Assembly: GCF_003851125.1 (NCBI RefSeq)
Contig: NZ_BGOW01000012.1
Span: forward strand, 1-36,275
Length of the DNA: 36,275 nucleotides
Origin: Sulfuriferula multivorans
GTDB lineage: Bacteria; Pseudomonadota; Gammaproteobacteria; Burkholderiales; Sulfuriferulaceae
Direction of reading: 5' to 3'
In this document: in pieces, positions 17,836-26,962 of the stretch
How positions within the stretch are numbered: the first letter of the stretch is position 1
How the letters are laid out: each line of letters starts with the position of its first letter
The notes under the pieces: generated by a model
Seen by the model: only the letters and a program-made list of their open reading frames with translations
The model's database searches: none
Told to the model about the DNA's origin: nothing
Translations under genes and position numbers: made by a program

Positions 17836-19968
17836 ATGAGTAAGCCCATCACTGCGGTGTGGCCAGGCCGACCTAATCCGCGTGGCGCAAGCTGGGACGG
17901 CGAAGGGGTGAATTTTGCCCTTTTTTCCGAACATGCCGAAAAAGTCGAGTTGTGTATTTTTGATCCCAAAGGACGGCGCGAGGTGCAGCGTATCGAACTG
18001 AAAGAGCGCAGCGACCTGATCTGGCATTGCTATCTGCCCGAGGCGCGCCCCGGCCTGCTTTACGGTTATCGGGTGCATGGTCCCTATCGTCCGCAGGAAG
18101 GGCATCGCTTCAACCCGCATAAATTGCTGATTGAACCCTACGCCAAGGATATCGTGGGCACGCCAAACTGGAGCGATGCCCATTTCGGCTATCGCATTGG
18201 CAGCAAGCACGCTGACCTGTCTTTCGACCGTCGCGACAACGCCATCGGGATGCCGAAGTGCCGGGTGATCGATCAGGCCTTCACCTGGGGCAACGACAAA
18301 CCCCCGTGTATTCCCTGGCACGATATGGTGATCTACGAGATGCACGTCAAGGGATTCACCATGCAGCATCCGGACGTCCCCGCCCAGTTTCGCGGCACCT
18401 ACGCGGGCCTCTCCATGGAGCCTCCCATAGAGCATCTCAAGCGTTTGGGCGTCACAACGGTGGAGCTGATGCCGGTGCACGCTTTTCTCGACGATCGACA
18501 TCTGGTCGAGCGCGGACTGAGAAACTACTGGGGCTATAACTCCATCGGTTTTATGGCACCGGATTCACGTTACTCGGCCAGCGGACACGTAAGCGAATTC
18601 AAAACCATGGTGAAAACGCTTCATTCTGCAGGCATGGAGGTCATTCTTGACGTGGTCTACAACCACACTGCTGAAGGTAACCATCTGGGGCCGACGCTGT
18701 CTTTTCGGGGTATCGACAATTCCTCCTACTATCGCCTGGTGGAGGATGATCGGCGCTATTACATGGACTACACGGGTTGCGGCAACACCCTCGATATGCG
18801 CCACCCGCGCGTACTCCAGTTGCTCATGGACAGTCTGCGCTACTGGGTGCAGGAAATGCACGTGGATGGCTTTCGCTTCGACCTGGCTTCCGCACTGGCG
18901 CGCGAGCTGCATGAAGTGGACCGGCTCGGCACGTTTTTCGACACGATCAGCCAGGACCCGGTGCTCGGTACGGTCAAGCTGATTGCCGAACCCTGGGATC
19001 TGGGTGAAGGCGGTTATCAAGTGGGTAATTTTCCCATCGGCTGGGCGGAATGGAATGATCGTTACCGCGACAATATCCGTGCTTACTGGAAGGGCGATGG
19101 GGGGCAGATCGGAGAATTGGCGCAACGCCTGACCGGGTCCAGCGACCTGTATGAACGCAGCGGGCGCCGGCCGCATGCCAGTATCAATTTCATCAGCGCG
19201 CACGATGGATTTACCCTGCATGACCTGGTGAGTTATAACGACAAGCATAACGAGATCAATCAAGAAAATAATCGCGATGGTAGCGACAATAACAATTCCT
19301 GGAATTGCGGCGTCGAAGGAGAAACCGACGATCCGGAAATCAACGCCTTGCGTGCCCGTCAGAAACGCAATTTTCTGGCCACGCTGCTGTTTTCCCAAGG
19401 CGTTCCGATGCTGGTTGCCGGCGACGAGATGGGGCGCACCCAGCATGGCAACAACAATGCGTATTGTCAGGACAACGAGATCAGCTGGCTAGCGTGGAAT
19501 CTGAAGCCACAGGATCAGGATTTGCTGGAATTCACCCGCTACATTATCAGCCTGCGCAAAGCGCATCCATTGCTGAGGCGGCGCTATTTCTTTCATGGAC
19601 GTCCGATTCGCGGCGGCGAAGTAAAAGACATCGTCTGGCTCAATCCGGAGGGGTTCGAAATGAGCGAGAGCGACTGGGCACAGGCGTTTTCGCGCTGTCT
19701 GGGCGTTTATTTTGCAGGCGATACGCTGCTCGAAACCGATGATCGCGGGCGTGTCCTGACAGACGACAATCTGTTGATGCTGATCAATGCGCACCATGAA
19801 GACATCGCTTTTACGCTACCGGAATTCGACGGACATTACTATTGGGATGTGCTGCTCGACACCATCAATGCAACGGGTACGCCGGAGATTGTGCGTTATA
19901 AGGCTGGGCAAGGTTACCCCGTCGGCGGGCGGTCGCTGGTGGTAATGAAACAGGCGCTGATCCCATGA
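17836..19968 (+). CDS. glgX: Glycogen debranching enzyme (GlgX, isoamylase type)
   Basis: A 710-aa GH13_11 enzyme that hydrolyses alpha-1,6 branches of glycogen. The N-terminal CBM48 domain has PRGASWDGEGVNFALFSEHAEKVELC; the catalytic barrel has VIYEMHVKGFT, EVILDVVYNHTAEGN, VDGFRFDLASAL (nucleophile D349), LIAEPWDLG (acid/base Glu) and SAHDGFTLHDLVSYN. Length and motifs match GlgX/TreX. TreX-type debranching enzymes are often found beside treY and treZ, as here, where they supply linear chains. A strong GGAGGA site lies 5 bases before the ATG. The 51-base gap after glgC is one of the larger gaps in the operon; no terminator or clear promoter is visible in it. The stop shares ATGA with treZ. 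Confidence 0.94.
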   Translation: MSKPITAVWPGRPNPRGASWDGEGVNFALFSEHAEKVELCIFDPKGRREVQRIELKERSDLIWHCYLPEARPGLLYGYRVHGPYRPQEGHRFNPHKLLIEPYAKDIVGTPNWSDAHFGYRIGSKHADLSFDRRDNAIGMPKCRVIDQAFTWGNDKPPCIPWHDMVIYEMHVKGFTMQHPDVPAQFRGTYAGLSMEPPIEHLKRLGVTTVELMPVHAFLDDRHLVERGLRNYWGYNSIGFMAPDSRYSASGHVSEFKTMVKTLHSAGMEVILDVVYNHTAEGNHLGPTLSFRGIDNSSYYRLVEDDRRYYMDYTGCGNTLDMRHPRVLQLLMDSLRYWVQEMHVDGFRFDLASALARELHEVDRLGTFFDTISQDPVLGTVKLIAEPWDLGEGGYQVGNFPIGWAEWNDRYRDNIRAYWKGDGGQIGELAQRLTGSSDLYERSGRRPHASINFISAHDGFTLHDLVSYNDKHNEINQENNRDGSDNNNSWNCGVEGETDDPEINALRARQKRNFLATLLFSQGVPMLVAGDEMGRTQHGNNNAYCQDNEISWLAWNLKPQDQDLLEFTRYIISLRKAHPLLRRRYFFHGRPIRGGEVKDIVWLNPEGFEMSESDWAQAFSRCLGVYFAGDTLLETDDRGRVLTDDNLLMLINAHHEDIAFTLPEFDGHYYWDVLLDTINATGTPEIVRYKAGQGYPVGGRSLVVMKQALIP

Positions 19969-21797
19969 AACGCATGCATGAAATGCCATTCGGCGCCAGC
20001 GTGCTCCCGGATAGCCACGTGCGTTTTCGTTTATGGGCGCCTGCGGCGGAGCTGGTCGAGTTATGTCTGGAAAAACACCCGGGCGAGAACAGCGTTGTGC
20101 CAATGACTCGGCTCGATGATGGCTGGTTTCAGCTCGAATTGACCCCGGCACAGGCAAGTCCGGGAATGCTATATCGCTATCGTATCGATGGCGGGTTAAA
20201 CGTGCCAGACCCGGCCTCGCGTGCAAACCCCCAGGATGTTCATGGCCCTAGCCGGATAGTCGATGCTGCGGCCTTCGAGTGGCAGGACCGGAATTGGCAT
20301 GGGCGCCCATGGCACTCGGCTGTGATCTACGAAATGCATGTGGGATGCTTTACCCGGGAAGGCAGCTTCACCGCTGCAATACAGCATCTGGATTACCTCG
20401 CCGCGTTAGGCGTCAGCGCGATCGAGCTGATGCCGGTGGCGGATTTTCCGGGGCGTCGCAACTGGGGTTACGATGGTGTGCTGCCCTTTGCGCCGGACAG
20501 CAGTTACGGTACGCCGGACGAGCTCAAGACACTGATCCAGGCGGCCCATGTAAAGGGGTTGATGGTGCTGCTCGACGTGGTGTACAACCACTTCGGACCG
20601 GACGGCAATTATCTGCATGCCTATGCACCGCAATTCTTTAGCGAGCGCCACCACACCCCGTGGGGAGCAGCGATCAATTTTGATGGTGAAGGCAGTCGCG
20701 TGGTGCGTGATTTTTTTATCCACAACGCGCTCTACTGGCTGGAAGAATATCACTTTGACGGCTTGCGGCTGGATGCGGTGCACGCCATTGTCGACGATAC
20801 CCGCCCAGACATTCTGAAAGAGCTGGCGGCAGCCATACACGCCGGGCCGGGACGTACCCGGCAGGTGCATCTCGTTCTGGAAAACGATGCCAATGCAGCG
20901 CGCTATCTCCAGCAAGGCGCCATTACCGCACAGTGGAACGACGATATTCACCATGCCCTGCATATTTTGCTGACCGGCGAACGCGATGGTTACTATGCCG
21001 ATTATGCCGATCAGCCAACGCGCCATCTGGCGCGCTGCCTGGCTGAGGGTTTCGCTTTCCAGGGTGAGCCGTCGCTCTTCCGCGCAGGTCGGCAGCGCGG
21101 AGAGTCGAGCAGACACCTGTCGCCCGGCGCATTTATCAATTTCAGCCAGACCCATGACCAGGTGGGGAATCGCGCATACGGCGAACGCATTGCCCTGCTT
21201 GCGCAACCCGAGCCGCTGCAAGTCGCGCTAGCGGTGCTGCTGCTGGCGCCATCGCCGCCCATGCTGTTCATGGGCGAGGAGTTTGCAGCGGCCACACCGT
21301 TCCAGTTCTTCTGCGATTTTCAGGGTGATCTGGCCAATGCCGTCACTGAAGGCAGGCGGCGCGAATTCGCCGGTTTCCGTGAATTCGCCGACGGCGCAGC
21401 ACGTGCGCGGATTCCTGACCCCAACGATCCGCTTACATTTGAACGCAGCAAGCTTGACTGGGAGAGTCTGGGTGCGCCGCAACACAAGGCCTGGCTTGAG
21501 CATTACCGCAAACTGCTGGGGCTGCGGCGCGACCATGTTGTACCGCGTTTGCCGGGCACGGGCGCGGGTGCTGAATTCGAATTGGTCGGGGTGTCGGGTC
21601 TGACCGTGCGCTGGCGCCTGGGTGATGGCAGCGGGCTGACCTTGCTGGCCAATCTGGGCGGCGTCGCAGTGGAAGGGGCGCTGCATTTTGCCGGCGCGCC
21701 GCTATATCTCAGTCAGCCTGATTTGCCGGCAATCTTGGCCTCCGGTCGCATCCCCGCCTGGAGTGCCGCCTGGTTCATCGAGGAAGCGATCCCATGA
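19965..21797 (+). CDS. treZ: Malto-oligosyltrehalose trehalohydrolase (TreZ)
   Basis: A 610-aa GH13_10 enzyme that cuts trehalose from the end of maltooligosyl-trehalose. The N-terminal beta-sandwich (FGASVLPDSHVRFRLWAPAA) is followed by the barrel with VIYEMHVGCFTREGSF, YDGVLPFAPDSSYG, LLDVVYNHFGPDGNYL, and DGLRLDAVHAIVDD (nucleophile D270). The acid is probably E306 in LVLENDAN, and D398 in FSQTHDQVGNRAYG is the third catalytic residue. Length is normal. Both ends overlap neighbours through ATGA (glgX upstream, malQ-treY downstream), which suggests coupled translation of the three enzymes that degrade glucan to trehalose. Confidence 0.94.
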   Translation: MKRMHEMPFGASVLPDSHVRFRLWAPAAELVELCLEKHPGENSVVPMTRLDDGWFQLELTPAQASPGMLYRYRIDGGLNVPDPASRANPQDVHGPSRIVDAAAFEWQDRNWHGRPWHSAVIYEMHVGCFTREGSFTAAIQHLDYLAALGVSAIELMPVADFPGRRNWGYDGVLPFAPDSSYGTPDELKTLIQAAHVKGLMVLLDVVYNHFGPDGNYLHAYAPQFFSERHHTPWGAAINFDGEGSRVVRDFFIHNALYWLEEYHFDGLRLDAVHAIVDDTRPDILKELAAAIHAGPGRTRQVHLVLENDANAARYLQQGAITAQWNDDIHHALHILLTGERDGYYADYADQPTRHLARCLAEGFAFQGEPSLFRAGRQRGESSRHLSPGAFINFSQTHDQVGNRAYGERIALLAQPEPLQVALAVLLLAPSPPMLFMGEEFAAATPFQFFCDFQGDLANAVTEGRRREFAGFREFADGAARARIPDPNDPLTFERSKLDWESLGAPQHKAWLEHYRKLLGLRRDHVVPRLPGTGAGAEFELVGVSGLTVRWRLGDGSGLTLLANLGGVAVEGALHFAGAPLYLSQPDLPAILASGRIPAWSAAWFIEEAIP

Positions 21798-24700
21798 CGC
21801 AGCCCGATGCGCTGACGCAGCTCGCTGACCTGTATGGCATTGCTTCCGAATATTTCGATATATGGGGCAACATCCGTCATACCAGCACAACGACGCAACG
21901 CGCCTTGCTCGGCGCGATGGGAGTGGAACTGGACGGTGATCTGTCCGTCATCCTGGCCGAGCACGAAGCGCGCCCATGGCGACGTCTGCTGCCGCCGGTA
22001 CTGGTGGTGCGCGATACAGACGGTGCGCCGGCAGTGGCGGTTACGTTTCCGGCTGCGCACGCGGATAAAGCCCATCGATGGATATTGACGCGCGAAAATG
22101 GTGGGCGTGAAGAGGGAACATTCCAGCCGTCCGGGCTGGAAATAACCAGCAGCAGGCTGATTGATGGTGAGCTGTATCAACGTGGCCTGTTGCGGCTGCC
22201 GGCGTGCCCGCCAGCGGGCTACCATCAGCTGGCGGTGCGCACGCCAGATGGCGTAGAGCCCGGCATGACACTCATTGGGGTGCCCGCTACCAGTTATCAG
22301 CCCCCGGCACTTGCCGATGGCCGCCGAATTCATGGACCCGCCCTGCAGCTTTACGGCGTACGCTCGCAGCGCAACTGGGGTATCGGCGACTTTACCGATT
22401 TACGTCTGATGGTTGAACTGGCCGGCGAGTCCGGCATGGATATTGTCGGGCTCAATCCCTTGCATGCGCTGTTCCCCGGCAACCCCGCCCATGTCAGTCC
22501 GTACAGTCCTTCCAGCCGCCTGTTCCTGAATATCCTGTACCTCGACGTGGAAGCGGTAGCGGACTTCGCCGAGTGCGAGGAAGCGCGCGCCATGGTGGCC
22601 GATGAAGTGTTTCAGGCACGCCTGCGCGCGCTGCGTTCGGAAGAGTTGGTGGATTATCCGCAAATCACAGCCATCAAGCTCGCGCTGCTGACGTACCTGT
22701 ATCGGCATTTCCGCGCACGCCATTTGAAAGGAAATAGCGAACGCGGGCAGCAGTTTCGCGTTTTTCAGGCTGAGGGGGGCGCAGCCCTGCGGCGCCATGC
22801 ATTGTTCGAGGCCTTGCAGGCGCATTTCCAGGGACATGACGCCAGCGTATGGGGTTGGCCGGTATGGCCGGAGGCCTACCGCGAGCCTGCCGCGCCGATG
22901 GTCACTGCCTTCGCACAAGACCATGTGGAGGAACTCGAGTATTACGAATACCTGCAATGGCTGGCGGATCTGCAGCTCGATGCGGCCGGCAAGGCATCGC
23001 TGACCTTTGATCTGGGGGTAGGGTTATATGGCGATCTGGCTGTCAGCGTCGATCGCGGCGGCGCAGAAGCCTGGGCGAACCAGGACTGTTATGCGCTCGG
23101 TGTCGGCGTCGGGGCGCCCCCCGATGACTTTAATCTGAACGGGCAGGATTGGGGTTTGCCGCCATGGATACCGGGGCGTTTGCAGGAGACCGCCTATGCG
23201 CCATTCATTGCTACGCTGCGCGCCAACATGCGCCACATGGGGGCGTTGCGCATTGACCATGTGATGGGGCTGATGCGACTGTTCTGGATTCCGCATGACA
23301 ATGGTGCGGGCGCTGTTGCCGGCAGCTATGTGAGCTATCCGTTCGATGACCTGCTGGGCATCCTGATGCTGGAAAGCCAGCGCAACCAATGCCTGGTCAT
23401 TGGCGAGGATCTCGGTACCGTGCCGGATAGTTTGCGTGAAAGATTGCAGCAGGCCGGCATCCTTTCTTATCGCGTGCTGTTTTTTTCGCGCGATGCACAG
23501 GGCGGATTTATGCCGCCCGCCGACTATCCGGCGCAGTCGCTGGTGACGGTGACGACGCACGACCTGCCCACGCTGCGCGGCTACTGGGATGGGCGCGATA
23601 TCGACCTGCGCGCGACACTGGGGCTGTTTCCTGATGACAATGTTCGCCAGCAGCAAATCATTGCACGCTCGCATGATCGCGCCGCCCTGCTGATCGCGCT
23701 GGAACGCGAGGGCTTGCTGGAGGAAGGCAGCAGCCTGCATCCCGTAGCGAATCCGGACATGTCGCTGGAACTGGCGAGCGCCATCCACCGCTTTCTCGCC
23801 AGAACGCCGGCGCAAGTGATGATGATCCATCTGGACGATATTTTCGGCCAGATGGAACAGGTTAATTTGCCCGGTGCGGGCAGCGATATCTATCCGAGTT
23901 GGCGGCGGCGCCTGACCGTCAATCTGGAGGAATGGCGCGACGATCCGCGCGTGAAGCGCATGGTCGATGCCCTGAACGCCGAACGGGCCAAAGCGGGAAC
24001 GGCGGCGTCGCACCAGTTGGACATGCCTCCTCCCTCTGCACCACGTATTCCGCTGTCCACTTATCGTCTGCAATTCAACCGTGATTTCACCTTTAATCAG
24101 GCGCGCGAGATCGTTCCCTACCTGAGCGCGCTGGGTATCTCCCATCTGTATGCCTCGCCTTATCTCAAGGCGCGTCCGGGTAGCAGCCATGGTTATGACA
24201 TCATCGATCACAACACGTTGAATCCCGAGATTGGGACGTACGAAGAATTTGAACAGCTTTGCACGGTTCTCGCCGAGCATGGCATGGGACAGGTGCTGGA
24301 TATCGTGCCGAACCATATGGGTGTGCAGGGTGGCGATAACGTGTGGTGGCTGGATGTGCTGGAAAACGGTCAGGCATCGGCACATGCCGGATTCTTCGAT
24401 ATCGACTGGAAGCCGGCCAAGGCCGAATTGCACGGCAAGGTGCTGTTGCCGGTGCTGGGTAACCGCTATGGTGCGGTGCTGGATAATGCCGAATTACAAC
24501 TGCGCTTCGACGCGCAACGCGGTGAGTTCGTTATTTATTATTTCGAGCACCATTTTCCGGTGGATCCCGCGCAATATCCGCAAATCCTGACTTATCGCAT
24601 GGATTCCTTGAGCGCACGCCTGGGCCAGGACCATCCCATGCTAATGGAATACCAGAGCCTGGTCACGGCGTTCCGCAATCTCCCGCCACATGATGAAAGC

Positions 24701-26932
24701 AGCCCCGAACGTCAGGTTGAGCGCAGGCGTGACAAGGAAGTGCATAAGCACCATCTTGCCGGGCTGGTTGAACGATCCTCAGATATTGCCTGGTTTCTGG
24801 AAGAAAATATCCAGCTATTCAATGGCACGGCAGGAGAGTCGTCCAGTTTCGATCATCTCCATCGCCTGATTGAGGCACAAGCTTACCGGCTGACATTCTG
24901 GCGCGTGGCCTCGGACGAAATCAATTACCGGCGCTTTTTCGATATCAACGATCTGGCCGGGTTGCGCATGGAGAACGACGAGGTCTTCGATGCGACCCAT
25001 CAGCTGTTGTTACGTCTGGTTCAGGAAGGCAAGCTGGATGGCTTGCGCCTGGATCATCCGGATGGCTTGTACGATCCGGAAGCCTATTTTTCCAAGCTGG
25101 TTGAACAATGCAATCGTGTGGGGCATGCCCCTTATCTGGTGGTGGAAAAAATCCTGGCAGTCCATGAGCGTTTGCGCGCCAGTTGGCCGGTACATGGCAC
25201 AACGGGTTACGAATTCACCAATCTCCTCAATGGCCTCTTTGTGGTGACCAGCGCCGCCGAGCGCATGGAGCGCCTGTATAATGGCTTCATCGGAGAGCCT
25301 GTTCATTTCGGTGATCTGCTCTACCGCTCCAAGAAGCTCATCATGAAAACCGCCCTGTCGGGCGAGTTGAACGTATTGGCCAATCTGCTCTCGAAAATTG
25401 CCGAGGCCGATCGTCAGACCTGCGATTACACGCTGAATGGATTACGTTTAGCATTGGCTGAAATAGTTGCCTGTTTTCCCGTTTATCGAGGTTACATCAG
25501 CGCCCGCGAAGTCACCGCAGAAGATCGTCATAACGTCGAGCAGGCAACCGCAGCGGCCAAGCGCAGAAGCGCGGCAGCGGATACCAGCATCTTCGATTTC
25601 CTGCGTGACGTGCTCACGCTTGCCGCAGCAGAAGGCAAGGCACTGGCCTACTACGAGCAGGTACTCGCCTTTGCGATGAAGTTCCAGCAATTCACCAGCC
25701 CGGTCATGGCGAAAGGGCTGGAAGACACCAGTGCCTATATTTATCACCGTTTGCTGTCGCTCAACGAAGTCGGCGGCGATCCGCGTCAATTCGGCGTGAC
25801 GCGCACCGCCTTCCATCGCGCCAATCTGGTACGTGCAGATCATTGGCCGCATGCAATGCTGGCAACTTCCACACATGACACCAAACGCAGCGAAGACGTG
25901 CGTGCCCGCCTCAATGTGCTGTCTGAAATACCAGCGGTCTGGCGCCTGGCGTTGCGCCACTGGAGTCATGCCAATAGTGGTCTCAAGCGCCTGGTGGATG
26001 GAATGCTGGTGCCTACGCCCAATGACGAATATTTCATCTATCAGACCTTGCTGGGTATCTGGCCACCGGGCGAACCGGATGCAAATGAAATGGCGAATTT
26101 TAATGCCCGTTTGACGGAATATCTGGTCAAGGCAATGCGCGAAGCCAAAGAGCATACCAGCTGGATAAATCCCAATGCGGCATATGAAGAAGCCATCGTG
26201 GCGTTTGCGAATGCGCTGATTAATGCGCCGCCCGAGAGTGCTTTTCTGGCAAACTTTCTGTCTCTGCAGCGGCGTATTGCATGGATGGGAATGTTCAATA
26301 GTCTGTCGCAGACGTTGATCAAGCTGACCGTACCGGGTGTACCGGATGTGTATCAGGGTTGCGAAGTATGGGATTTCAGTCTGGTGGATCCCGACAATCG
26401 CCGACCGGTTGATTTCGGGCGTCGGCAAACCATGCTCGATGCACTGCACAGGCTTGCTGCACAGACCCCGCAGCAACGCAGTGCCGGGGCAAGGGCGCTG
26501 TGCGACACGCTGGAGGGCGGCCGCGCTAAATTGCTGGTCATCAGCACGGCATTGACGCTGCGGACGCGCTGGCCGGAGGTGTTTCAGCACGGAAAATATT
26601 TGCCGCTAGCCGTCAGGGGCGAACATGCCGGACATGTGTGCGCCTATGCGCGCATAAGCGAGGGGCGTGCAGTCATTACGCTGGCGCCACGCTTTTTCGT
26701 GCGGCTTCTGGGTGAGGCCGGGATGATTCCGCTTGGAGAAAAAATCTGGGGGGATACGACCGTGGATATTCCCTTTCATCGGCCGGATAAGCAATACACA
26801 TGCGCCTTCACAGGGAAAGTCCTGGGGCTCCATCAGCGTGGATCAGGATGGACCTTGTCCGTGGCGCAAGTGCTCACAGAGTTTCCGGTAGGGCTGGTCG
26901 TCGTGGAAAATGTTCAAGCCAGTCCAGCGTGA
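21794..26932 (+). CDS. treY: 4-alpha-glucanotransferase - malto-oligosyltrehalose synthase fusion (MalQ-TreY)
   Basis: A 1712-aa two-enzyme protein. Residues 1 to ~735 are a complete GH77 amylomaltase (MalQ): an N-terminal extension, LQLYGVRSQRNWGIGDFTDL, LRIDHVMGLMRLFW (nucleophile D488), VIGEDLGTVP (acid E538) and VTTHDLPTLRGYWDGRD (D590). After a Pro/Ala-rich linker (about 736-750), residues ~750-1712 are a complete GH13_26 TreY: IPLSTYRLQFNRDFTF, YLKARPGSSHGYDIIDHN, LDIVPNHMG, LRLDHPDGLYDP (D1087), VVEKIL (E1118) and STHDTKRSEDVRARL (D1362). TreY turns the reducing-end glucose of maltodextrin into a trehalose unit; MalQ disproportionates the maltodextrins left over. The frame is unbroken, and an internal ATG at 24023 lies near the junction without an evident ribosome site. 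Last gene of the operon. Confidence 0.93.
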   Translation: MTQPDALTQLADLYGIASEYFDIWGNIRHTSTTTQRALLGAMGVELDGDLSVILAEHEARPWRRLLPPVLVVRDTDGAPAVAVTFPAAHADKAHRWILTRENGGREEGTFQPSGLEITSSRLIDGELYQRGLLRLPACPPAGYHQLAVRTPDGVEPGMTLIGVPATSYQPPALADGRRIHGPALQLYGVRSQRNWGIGDFTDLRLMVELAGESGMDIVGLNPLHALFPGNPAHVSPYSPSSRLFLNILYLDVEAVADFAECEEARAMVADEVFQARLRALRSEELVDYPQITAIKLALLTYLYRHFRARHLKGNSERGQQFRVFQAEGGAALRRHALFEALQAHFQGHDASVWGWPVWPEAYREPAAPMVTAFAQDHVEELEYYEYLQWLADLQLDAAGKASLTFDLGVGLYGDLAVSVDRGGAEAWANQDCYALGVGVGAPPDDFNLNGQDWGLPPWIPGRLQETAYAPFIATLRANMRHMGALRIDHVMGLMRLFWIPHDNGAGAVAGSYVSYPFDDLLGILMLESQRNQCLVIGEDLGTVPDSLRERLQQAGILSYRVLFFSRDAQGGFMPPADYPAQSLVTVTTHDLPTLRGYWDGRDIDLRATLGLFPDDNVRQQQIIARSHDRAALLIALEREGLLEEGSSLHPVANPDMSLELASAIHRFLARTPAQVMMIHLDDIFGQMEQVNLPGAGSDIYPSWRRRLTVNLEEWRDDPRVKRMVDALNAERAKAGTAASHQLDMPPPSAPRIPLSTYRLQFNRDFTFNQAREIVPYLSALGISHLYASPYLKARPGSSHGYDIIDHNTLNPEIGTYEEFEQLCTVLAEHGMGQVLDIVPNHMGVQGGDNVWWLDVLENGQASAHAGFFDIDWKPAKAELHGKVLLPVLGNRYGAVLDNAELQLRFDAQRGEFVIYYFEHHFPVDPAQYPQILTYRMDSLSARLGQDHPMLMEYQSLVTAFRNLPPHDESSPERQVERRRDKEVHKHHLAGLVERSSDIAWFLEENIQLFNGTAGESSSFDHLHRLIEAQAYRLTFWRVASDEINYRRFFDINDLAGLRMENDEVFDATHQLLLRLVQEGKLDGLRLDHPDGLYDPEAYFSKLVEQCNRVGHAPYLVVEKILAVHERLRASWPVHGTTGYEFTNLLNGLFVVTSAAERMERLYNGFIGEPVHFGDLLYRSKKLIMKTALSGELNVLANLLSKIAEADRQTCDYTLNGLRLALAEIVACFPVYRGYISAREVTAEDRHNVEQATAAAKRRSAAADTSIFDFLRDVLTLAAAEGKALAYYEQVLAFAMKFQQFTSPVMAKGLEDTSAYIYHRLLSLNEVGGDPRQFGVTRTAFHRANLVRADHWPHAMLATSTHDTKRSEDVRARLNVLSEIPAVWRLALRHWSHANSGLKRLVDGMLVPTPNDEYFIYQTLLGIWPPGEPDANEMANFNARLTEYLVKAMREAKEHTSWINPNAAYEEAIVAFANALINAPPESAFLANFLSLQRRIAWMGMFNSLSQTLIKLTVPGVPDVYQGCEVWDFSLVDPDNRRPVDFGRRQTMLDALHRLAAQTPQQRSAGARALCDTLEGGRAKLLVISTALTLRTRWPEVFQHGKYLPLAVRGEHAGHVCAYARISEGRAVITLAPRFFVRLLGEAGMIPLGEKIWGDTTVDIPFHRPDKQYTCAFTGKVLGLHQRGSGWTLSVAQVLTEFPVGLVVVENVQASPA

Positions 26933-26962
26933 GGGTGTTTCCGCTGGCTGTTTGAGCAGGCT

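Noticed and set aside
23024-24433. 469-codon minus-strand frame opposite malQ-treY
   Set aside because: Very high His/Arg/Gln content and no domain; shadow of the fusion gene.
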